Assembly (NCBI GenBank): GCA_900617975.1
Contig: UZAE01012084.1
Span: forward strand, 1-62,832
Direction of reading: 5' to 3'
DNA length: 62,832 nt
Source of the DNA: Rodentolepis nana
Taxonomy: Eukaryota > Platyhelminthes > Cestoda > Cyclophyllidea > Hymenolepididae
The notes below the pieces were generated by a model, which was not told where the DNA came from, searched no databases, and worked only from the letters and a program-made list of their open reading frames with translations. The translations under genes and the position numbers were made by a program. This document shows positions 13,101 through 22,500 of this stretch, piece by piece (within the stretch, counting starts at the first letter, position 1; each line of letters begins with the position of its first letter).

Positions 13101-15375
13101 TTAGCCATTATTATTCGTTTGTTGCTGTTGAGCTATGTATTGCAGTTGTTGAAGCTGAGGGTGCATAAATGCTGCCGTCGGTGGGGCATTTTGCTGTTGT
13201 TGTTGTTGAGAAATTAGTGAAGCCATGGCAGCAACAGCGGCAGCCTGATAGTGATTATAGGCCGCCGCAGCCGCGGCACCCTGCTGGGGTGTTGGAGCAG
13301 CGGGATTAGCTTGCATTTGGAGGGGCTGAGGTATGAGAGGCTGCTGACCACCATGTCCGTGAGCTTGAGGATGGCCAGGATGATACATCAGCCCGGCAGC
13401 AGCCTGATAGCCGGTGAGAGACTGGGGATAATAGCCAACGGGTTGACCCCCCGCAGCAGTAGGATACTGAGTGCCGTAGGAGGCCGGATTTTGAGTTGGA
13501 TTGAAAAGTGCCTGAAATTGGGCAGTGCCTGCGTGGACAGGAGGTGGAGACTGCACAGTCTGAGATGCTTGACCAGCAGTAGCCGCGGTAAGTGGTTGAG
13601 CTGAAGTTGATTGCTGTACAGTGGGAGCAACAGGCATTGACCCAGCCATGGCGAGAGAAGGATGACCCAATGGAACATTACCAGGAGCCATAAAAGGAAC
13701 ACTAAGAGTATACGGAGGATATCCAAAACCCGGGAAAGGAAGAGATAATGGTACTGAGTTTGTCTGATCCAGTGGCCGTTGTTTTGAGTAACCACCGGGT
13801 GCATTTGGTCGAATACCCCTCTGATTTTGAGTACCCGCATTCAAAAATGGATATTGGTTCATAAAGGTCATCTGTTGAGGGTTCATGTTAGCAGATGGAC
13901 GGAATGGGAAAGACAGTAATCCGGGGTTTGGATAAGGAAGAGTAGAAAAGGAGGGCGTTGAGGGAACTCCATTAGGGAGGGCTTGCTGTGATTGAGTAAA
14001 AGTAGGATTAGACACAACACCTTGTGGTTGAACAGAACCAGTGACAGAACTTGTAACAGGAGATTCTCCAGCTGATTCGGCAGGTACAGTGCGAGAAGGC
14101 TCAAAAACAGGCGCATCTGGATCGAAATCGAGTTTACTTGGACTTTTATTTTCGCAATTTTCCTTGGTCTCCGATTTATCTGGAGTTTCACAGATAGCAG
14201 GTGTTGTAACACGAGATGCCTTTGGAGTGGGCTTTTCAGATTTGCTCAGAGCAGTTTCCGGAACCGACTTGGATTGCTCTCTTGGAAGGGTAAATGCATT
14301 AGGCCTTACGGATAGTTTGTTAGATTCCGTTGTCTCTCGAGGAAGAGAAGCGCGTGTGTTACCGCGATTGCCTTTGTTGTTTCGATTTGAACGATTAAAC
14401 GTATTTTTAAGCTCCCTTCCCTGAACACCCTCCTTCATAACCGCACTGAATTTAACTTCCTCACTTTCGACATCACCTTCAGCCATGGCCTCCCAATTAG
14501 AAGCAAGATTTTTACCATCTTCAATCTCTTTTGCGATTTTCGAATAGTACTGCTCCTTCTTTTTGAAGTCAGGATCACTTTTATCCAAGGGACAACTAAA
14601 TTCGGATTAATGGCAAGCATTATCAACTTACGTGTAGCCCTCAAGATTTTCTTTATACGTTGATACAACGTTATATTTCTCCCTGTTAATTTTAAACATT
14701 TGATCCACAGGAAAGCCCTCTTCCGAGTTCAAAGAACAAGCATCCCCTTCTCCGGGAGATTCGTAGAATTTTTGTAATTCGCCGTCAGAATCATTTAAAT
14801 GACTCGAATCTTCCGCTGTAATATTATCTAAGAAAAGTTTTTTGATTAAATGAATCTCTACCCTTGAGGACACTAGCAGGTTTAATGTCTCGGGCCACCA
14901 AATGTTTAATCTCAGAGAGCGGAATGCACTTATGCTTTTCAATAGTATAAGGTCCATCCTCCGATTCAATGGGTGCCGTACGGACTGACATCAAACCAAC
15001 ATCGCCCTAAAAAGCAATGTAAAAGAGTAATGTACCTTACCGTGGGTGAAATAGCTTTAATCACACCAATAGACACATGTGTTGAAGTATGTACTTCGGC
15101 TACATTACCCTAAAAGAATTAATCTTTTAAAAGATCCTACCACAAGATAACGCATCAAGGTATAGGATCCCAAAGGACTATAATTCGATCCCTTATCACC
15201 ACTTTCAATGACCTACGAAAATTGTAAGAACAATACCAACCAACCTGAGAAGACATTTTGGAATGATGAGGAAGAGGCTTTTTGCGAGGCCTAAATATAA
15301 TGAATACTAAAATATAAAGAGATACTTTTGACTTTGCTTCATAACGCGCTTGTTATTTGAAGGAATATTTTGCAT
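13101..15375 (-). CDS. ATXN2: Ataxin-2 homologue (Lsm, LsmAD and PAM2 protein), 690 aa
   Basis: Seven exons in transcript order: 15375-15326, 15290-15245, 15212-15141, 15109-15041, 15006-14862, 14827-14632, 14595-13101 (2073 nt with stop; all junctions GT-AG and in phase). The protein starts MQNIPSNNKR. Residues about 47-122 form the ataxin-2 Lsm fold and about 172-250 the LsmAD domain (VVSTYKENLEGYTCPLDKSD). A PAM2-like motif at about 346-359 (LDFDPDAPVFEP) should bind the MLLE domain of poly(A)-binding protein. The C-terminal third is Pro/Gln/Ala-rich and disordered, with a six-Gln run at about 656-661. Known family role: a cytoplasmic RNA-binding protein in translation control, mRNA stability and stress granules. 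All six introns are only 31-36 nt. A strong acceptor (TTAACTTCTAG) lies one base before the ATG, suggesting a 5' UTR intron or trans-splicing. The gene is head to head with RABGGTA. Family identity is secure; the start is likely. Confidence 0.93.
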
Positions 15376-17164
15376 CCTAGAAGTTAACAGAAGTAAGTTG
15401 GATATGCAAACTAAGAGAGTAATTAAAACAATCGGCTTATATATGCGAACGCTAAATTTAAAAAATACTAATAAAATAATTTTTATTTAAAATTTCCAAA
15501 ATTTTGATTTTGATTGAATATTTTATTAAAACTATTAAACATTATATTTATTTACGACTACATATACTTTAAACAATATTTCTCACTGCATTTCTATTGT
15601 GGTGAACTAATATTTTTAAAAGTGTAGGTAAGAGTCTTAGTAATTTTAGTCAATATGCCATAATATGAAAATTTGTGTTTAATCAGTGATTTACTATTGA
15701 GCTAATATTTTATTTTTGGTTTAATTGTTAATAAGTATTTAAAATTCATGTTTTCAAACTATAAATAAAACAAGATATTAAGCTTCGGGGCAAGAATATA
15801 CTGGAATTTATTTAATTCCTTTGTCCCGGCTGCCAAATCAGGTCTACAATATGGTCTGCAAATTTTCATTTTGATCAATGTTTGGTCAAATGATCAGATA
15901 GGAGAAGGGGACTTAATTTTATATTGTTGCCGAAAATTTTCAAAATAGATTTAGCATAAAAGCTAATATAATTAAATTTTTCCAACCATTTTATGTCATT
16001 GTGTTAGTAAGTATTTCTAATTGAATATAGCTGCAAATGCAAAATAATTGGGAAGACTTACTGGAAATCACTTAACGCTGAATGTACTCGCCATTGCATG
16101 ATTCGTTAATACAAGTAGATGCTCTTCTGATGTTTAGAAGAGTTTTCTGTCAACTATCGGCCAGCTAGTCAATTGCGAAATTCGAGGAAATATACCGTCA
16201 TGTGTAGAAGAATATCATTGTTCCGCTCTCTTTTCTCCTGGTAATGTGTAAATAAGCATGATAAAATGTAAAAACAAATATGCCAACACTTAAGCATGTG
16301 GCTAAACTAATGTGATCCAGGGCCACAGAGAAGAGTTAGATCGTCACTCATGCTACTATGGAAGGCTACCCGGTCCTATTGACAAAAAAATTGGGATTTA
16401 TATGTAAGCGTTTCTTCTCAAGACGCCAGTGACGTCTGATCTTTCATTATTGCTTAGTTTCTGATTTCTGCTCCGTCACATCCAAAATTCCTGCCAGTTG
16501 GTTTTGAAGAAGCTTTATCTTACTCGATCGCAAGATGTTGGTTAGCACATACTACCAGCGACAGAAATTATACAATGCGTTAATTCGCGTTTAACTCCTT
16601 ACTCGTTCATTTATATTTAGCCCGTTTGAAAATGAACAAAAGAGTTTATGCGAATTCATCCAATTTTTTATTTATTCAAAAATTTTTTTAACTAATTTTT
16701 ATGTGATTATGCATTTTCACATTTATAGAAAACTAGAAAGTATAAGCATTATTAAAGTTATTAATTAAATCAGTGCTTTCATAGAATTAAATCTGAACGT
16801 CCAGACTAGACTAACTAACTTTGAAATAAGTACCTGTTTGTACAAATGCTGGAATATTACAATCTTCCAATTATCGAGGTATTTCTCTTTTAGGCACTCC
16901 TTCACAATTTTCAGGAAAATATATTTGAATTAAAACGCTTTAAACGGAAAGGAAATCGCTATATTTGAAATGTCATGTATATGGAATAATATAGCCTATC
17001 ATTTAAGCGGAGCAATAACCTTGAGACAAATTTGACTATTGGTTTATTCTTTAACCTGATCTTGATTTGATTTTCTGTTATTTAGAGTTTTGGGACTAAA
17101 GAGTGTTAGATATTAATCCAAATTGGTAATTACGATTTGACTGTAACAACAGCGGCACCTAATC
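15376..17164. promoter_or_regulatory. Divergent intergenic region ATXN2 / RABGGTA
   Basis: About 1.8 kb of AT-rich DNA between the start codons of two divergently transcribed genes, so it should hold both promoters and 5' UTRs. I see no repeat or exon. Two strong acceptor-like sequences occur: one on minus directly before the ATXN2 ATG and one on plus near 17084 (TTCTGTTATTTAG), about 80 bases before the RABGGTA ATG. Promoter positions cannot be fixed from sequence. Confidence 0.45.
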
Positions 17165-18985
17165 ATGCACGGCCAAGTTAAAGTTCGAAGATCACCTGAA
17201 CAGGATGCAAGCTTTCAGCAATCGCAAAGGGAGTTAAAGATGCGCTTTTCGGTGTTAGCTGACGAAGTCTTTGCGGGGCGGCGGGCGTGTAATTATGACC
17301 TAGCAATTTTGGGAAAACTCTCTGAATTATTAGAACAATGTCCTGACATGTTTACTCTTTGGAATTATCGACGTGAAATTCTGCTTAGCTCTAATTCAGA
17401 AACGGTTGATAGTAGGACTTCAATGTTCGACAAAGAACTAACTTTAACTGCACGATGTCTTCAAAAGAATCCAAAGTCCTATGCCACTTGGCACCATCGG
17501 AGTTGGGTAATGTCTAATCACTCAAGTCCTGATTGGAAAGCTGAAAACATTCTCTGCAATAAGTTCCTAAAAATCGACAGTAGAAATTTTCACTGTTGGG
17601 ACTATCGCAGATTCGTTGTGAAGAACGCTCGTATTTCGAATGCTGAAGAACTTAAATTTACTGACTTGGCTCTCGAAGAAAATTTCAGCAATTACTCTGC
17701 CTGGCATTATCGGAGTGAGCTTATTGGTGCAGAAGATGAAATTTCTACGGTTGCCACTCCAATTTCTCCTCCACCTACCTTTAAAACCTTTCAGAAGAAT
17801 GAGTCTCCCGAAATTCCTTTCGATGAATTCGATTTGGTTCACAATGCCGTCTTTACCGATCCACAAGACCAAGGACCTTGGTTCTATTATTGGTGGCTTC
17901 TTGGCCGTGGAGTCAAAAACTGTTATCTTCGTGAACTTTATCTTTCAAGAAGTCTTCATCGTGCTGTTCTTGTTTTTACCTCTCCTAAACTCCTGAGTGC
18001 TATCAGTCAACTTCATGTGGATATTGTTGTTTCTAATCCAGATTCGAATACTCGCTCTTCATATGTCCCCAATGATCTGGACGGCTGGAAGAGTGCTTTG
18101 GACGACAATATTTCCGCAGTTTGGTGGTTTGAACTTCCCAAGTCTCTGATTGATGGTTGTGCTGTTTCTGTTACTGTTCATTCTGATGATAAAGATAATC
18201 ATTCCTCCACAACTGAGGGCTCAAAAACATGGCTCTTTTGTCAGATGGAAGCTGATCAGAAGGAATCATTAACCAGGGTTGCTCTTGATCCTCGACGTCT
18301 TCTAAATTTTATGATTTCTCCCTCACACGAGCCTTCTAGTCTCATGCCTGAACTTGAAACTGTCCGTGAACTCATCTCTCTTGAGCCTAATAATAAGTGG
18401 GCTCTCTTAACACTCGTCAGTCTTTTGCGTTACATACGTCCAAATTGTAGTGAGGAGATTGAGTCGGCTGTCAAAACTCTTCAGAATGTTGATAGTCATC
18501 GAAAGCGCTATTATGCTGACATGTCCAGCGCTCATGCCACCGAAGATGCACTAGTCGCTTCATATGCTGTAAATTCTCGCTCAATCAACCTCTCAGAAGT
18601 CGGTCTTACCCGTGTCTGTTGTTTGGACTGGTGTACTCTCATGACAGAGTTAAATTTTTCTAAAAATAATTTGGATATGCTTCCAGGCACATGTGGATAT
18701 TTGCTATGCCTGAAAGAGTTAAATTTAGATGATAATTATATATCTACACTGAAGCCAATCGCTGGTCTGCCTCAACTCAAGCGACTATCAGTTTGTCGTA
18801 ATCGTATTGCTCATTTTGAGGGTCTTGAACCCATTCTCTCCTGTCCTAGTCTTCGTTATTTGGATATTACGGGGAATAAGGTCACAGAATTGCCGAATTT
18901 CACAGTTCTTCTGGCTGAGCATCCACTCTCAAAGGGAAGCCACAATTCATTAAATGTGGTTTATAACAAGCTAGTCGGGCCCTAA
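17165..18985 (+). CDS. RABGGTA: Rab geranylgeranyltransferase subunit alpha, 606 aa, single exon
   Basis: Alpha subunit of the cytosolic enzyme that, with the beta subunit and Rab escort protein, transfers geranylgeranyl groups to Rab C-terminal cysteines. The start MHGQVKV matches the conserved family N-terminus, where His2 is known to touch the catalytic zinc. Five prenyltransferase alpha repeats show WNYRR (66-70), WHHRSW (109-114), WDYRRF (145-150), WHYRSEL (180-186) and a divergent WFYYWWLLG (239-247). An insert domain (about 260-360) follows, then the NKWALLTLVSLLR helix (410-422), and C-terminal leucine-rich repeats (about 490-580). Length is close to the usual 550-600. The gene is intronless, unlike its neighbours, and intact. 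No A-rich tail or target duplication is seen, so recent retrocopy origin is not supported. POLK begins about 0.6 kb downstream on the same strand. Confidence 0.95.
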   Translation: MHGQVKVRRSPEQDASFQQSQRELKMRFSVLADEVFAGRRACNYDLAILGKLSELLEQCPDMFTLWNYRREILLSSNSETVDSRTSMFDKELTLTARCLQKNPKSYATWHHRSWVMSNHSSPDWKAENILCNKFLKIDSRNFHCWDYRRFVVKNARISNAEELKFTDLALEENFSNYSAWHYRSELIGAEDEISTVATPISPPPTFKTFQKNESPEIPFDEFDLVHNAVFTDPQDQGPWFYYWWLLGRGVKNCYLRELYLSRSLHRAVLVFTSPKLLSAISQLHVDIVVSNPDSNTRSSYVPNDLDGWKSALDDNISAVWWFELPKSLIDGCAVSVTVHSDDKDNHSSTTEGSKTWLFCQMEADQKESLTRVALDPRRLLNFMISPSHEPSSLMPELETVRELISLEPNNKWALLTLVSLLRYIRPNCSEEIESAVKTLQNVDSHRKRYYADMSSAHATEDALVASYAVNSRSINLSEVGLTRVCCLDWCTLMTELNFSKNNLDMLPGTCGYLLCLKELNLDDNYISTLKPIAGLPQLKRLSVCRNRIAHFEGLEPILSCPSLRYLDITGNKVTELPNFTVLLAEHPLSKGSHNSLNVVYNKLVGP

Positions 18986-19316
18986 TCCCTCCTTTTCTTT
19001 AACCGCATCATATCGTCTATGTGCGTATTCTGATTTCCCTTTTGTATTTACATGGTGTTGCTTCTACAACCACCTTCCCCTCAAACCCCCACCTTTACCC
19101 CCAACCCTATCTACTCTTGCAAGATGCTGGATCATTTCGTTCTTATTCTTATGTGATAAAAAGCATTCCTCGGCTATTAATATCTCTCCCGTCTTGTCAT
19201 ACAAACATTTTACTGGCATTTAACTGGCAAAGTATATATTTGCATATATTGACGACTTTTGCTTTTTTTTTCTGAGTCTGTTTGCATTGTTGCTTTAGCC
19301 TTCGGTTTCATACGTA

Positions 19317-19322
19317 ATTAAA
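19317..19322 (+). terminator. Candidate polyadenylation signal of RABGGTA
   Basis: ATTAAA about 330 bases past the stop codon, followed by a GT/T-rich stretch. If used, it would leave only about 230 bases before the first POLK acceptor at 19564. Not proven; other variants are nearby. Confidence 0.35.
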
Positions 19323-19553
19323 GGTGTTTCGTTCTATTTGCTTTAATTGTGATAGGTCTACTCGTTTAGTAAAAAAAATAATAAGTTATTGTTTTGTCAC
19401 TTTAGTGTAAATGCTAAAATCTGTGTTTAATGAGACTCATTAATATCTTCTAAAATAATATTATCTTCTGATAATCACCGTTAGATGTCTACTCTTAGCA
19501 TATGTGGTGGTTTTTAGTCGCGCCTAACCGTGGCGAAACAGTCCATTTTTCCT

Positions 19554-19564
19554 TTTTTTTTCAG
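19554..19564 (+). promoter_or_regulatory. Strong splice acceptor 14 bases before the POLK start
   Basis: An unbroken T-run ending TTTCAG, with the AG at 19563-19564 and the in-frame ATG of POLK at 19579. It is either the end of a 5' UTR or coding intron, or a spliced-leader trans-splice site. No upstream coding exon was recognised between here and RABGGTA. Confidence 0.6.
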
Positions 19565-19578
19565 GGAACTTGGCGAGA

Positions 19579-22500
19579 ATGCGTGGGATTAACCTCCACA
19601 AGGCTGGAATGGAAGGCCTCGATTCAGAGACCATCAATAAAATCATTGAAGAGAACTCCAAAGGTGAGATTTTATTCTCCAGTGTTGAGTATTGCAGCTT
19701 TTTCTAGCAACCTATTGTAATTTATTGGCAAGTTTATTAACTTTTAATCATTTTCTTAACTATTAGTTATGGTTATATCTGCTTTACTGATCCTGGTAAT
19801 AGAAAGAGTGCTGGTTCTGTACAATTTGGAGTTTATTCTCAAGTTTATGCTTTTCTCCGTTCAGCTCAGCTTGGGGGTGGATGATTTGTAGAAAATAAGG
19901 TCTTTAGTCGGCTATTGCCTTAACATCCAATGGCCTTTTTGTCGTCAGTGTCTGCTCATTGATGATAATTTTTATTTAGCAACAAACGAAAAAAATTGTT
20001 TTTATTTGGTGGCACTTATGCCCGTATGTAATTTAAGAATGCTTGATTTTGAGATAAATAGAACAAAATTTGCTAATTCTGGTTAGTGAATGAGAGTCTC
20101 ATATCAAACTTGGCCTCATCCTCTAGAAACTTTTTATGGTTTAATAATTCTTCCAAGTTTTTGGGGCAATTCATTATCGGCTTATTTGCTATTATCAAGG
20201 TCTAATTTTAAGAAATCTTGTTTATTTTGTCAAAAGTGGTAATTATACCGCACTTCTTTGAGAAACGAGTTTACCTACTACCTATTAATTGTGGTATTAT
20301 CAATATTTCTTCCTTTCTCTACACCGAAAGCACCCCTATGCATTACCTACATGTTCATATTTTGACTTCGAATTCAAAGCTCTAATCGGAGTGATTCGTT
20401 TCAGGATCAAAGTTCTACGAAAATGAGAGGCGACGTGGTGCTATTCTAAAGGAACAAGTGGAAGAGAAACTGGCGAAACTGCGGTCTCTTACACCATCAG
20501 ACATTGAAGCAGGTGAAAAGGAGGTAGGTGGCTCTACTTATCTGTTCCCATTTCGCTTATTTCTACTTTAAACACAAACCTTCCATTCATTGGTACACTA
20601 TTCTTCTTCACTTCTTTTTCTATCCTTTCAATGTGAAGGAGTTGATTGTTTTTTTGCAGTGTGGTTGAAATCTCACTTGCCTAGTCCTTTCTTCAGGTTG
20701 CAATAACCTATCACTTAGCACTGCCTTAACCCTTTAATTCCTTGACTAATTTATTTTTGAATAATTGCGCCCAACTGCACTCACGTCTGTCTCACAGCAG
20801 TAGACTGATGCCGCCGATGTGATGAGTTTTAGTGGGGCATCAGGCGAAGGCTATAAACACGTATTGAACATGGTTCAAACTGCAATAGCGCCACTTCTGT
20901 TATGAGTTTAGTACCAATGGAGATTATTTTGAAAGAGGCCCGTAGGGTCCTAAGGGCGTTGAAGGGTTAATCAAATGTTCTTCCAACAACCTCCTTTGAA
21001 AGCAGACAGCGATAGGCATCTTACTTTGCTATATGCAGCATGAGAAATATCTAAACCTCTACTTTCAGTCTATGATTGCGCGCACTCTTTTCAACTTTAC
21101 GATCTTGCTGTGCAAATTGCATTTGAGACTTGAAGTGATGAATAGCATGGGCATATTAGTTAATTACCTTTGTAGATTATTTGAGCCTTAGCTATTCCCC
21201 TTAACCTCAAACAAATATATGCTGACATTATTTAAATTGTTTGGTCACAGTAGTCATTGTATACCTTTATCAAGAGTCAAGAGTTTAGAGTTTGATGAAG
21301 ATAAATAATGATTTGGGGAATAATACGGTGAATTATTTTTCCATTCCAGGCCGATAAGTTGCTTCGAAACTTCTCAGCGGAACGTCGATTCGACAGATGC
21401 ATTATCCACATTGACATGGATGCTTTCTATGCTGCCGTGGAGATGCGAGATGACCCTTCCTTACGACTTAAACCCCTGGCTGTTGGAAGCCAAAGCATGC
21501 TGGTAAAGTCTCTTCCAGTTTTATCTTCATAAATTTTGTCCGTTAAATTACACAATGTTTACTTATTTTCTCTTTTTGAGATATGACTTCGTTTGCTTTG
21601 ATAAAAATTTTTCTATGCACTTGTTACAAGGTTTTGTTTTGCTTAGGTGTCTAGTATTTTTTTGTCTCCGAAGGCATAATTTATGCTACTTCTAGCAAAT
21701 ATCACTTGTTCCATAGTATTGTCTTTCATATACCCCTGTACTAGCAACGCCTCTTTATCTTAGGAGCCTATTTTTCTGTTGATAGTGTGGATTTTTTGCT
21801 CCTTGTTCACTTGAAATAGGCTTTAATCACATCCAATTTGACTTTCAATCAATCAGAATGCCAGAAAAAAGGTGGAGTTGAAACGAATGACGACAATTTG
21901 AAATATGACTGAAAGGTTAATGTTCTAACATCAATGAACTGGCCAATAATACCCCACGCAGCGGTTCATCTGATATTAGAAGTCTGAGATGATTTACATG
22001 GTAGAATCTCAGTCCGAGCACAGTTCCTTATACTAAATTTGCTTACACGTTATCTGAAATCAACTTTTTTTGCAATTGTAAATAAAATGAACAAATGGCT
22101 AAAATGGGACAAAACACTTACCGTCGAAATATATTAGAGTGAAGAGTTTAGATATCTAAACCAGGAGTTTATTTAGCAGAAAAGGGCTAGCTCTTCAATA
22201 TGACTACGCCTACCCTCCCCTCACAAAGCAAAAATGACCTTCCCAAAGTGTAGGAGTCAAATTGAGAGTTTCTATCGCATCCTTCATATCCACCTGACCT
22301 TCCTCATCCCATTAGCACTTTTTTGCGGCCATAGAGGAGACTATAGAGAAAAAAAGCAATTTCGAAATGAGATTAAAATCGGAAACCACTTAAGCTATAG
22401 ACTACAATAGCTGCACGAAAGAGTTCTGAATGGTGGCGTAAAGTACATCATATATAATATAGTATCCATTATTAATAAAAAATTACAGTCTAATGCCTTT

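Noticed and set aside
13251..14424. Several open frames of 77-150 codons overlapping the last ATXN2 exon on both strands.
   Set aside because: Shadows of the biased Pro/Gln/Ala-rich coding sequence; the ATXN2 frame has clear family domains.
17165..19000. RABGGTA as a processed pseudogene.
   Set aside because: The 606-codon frame is intact with all family domains, no A-rich tail follows the stop, and no flanking direct repeats were found.
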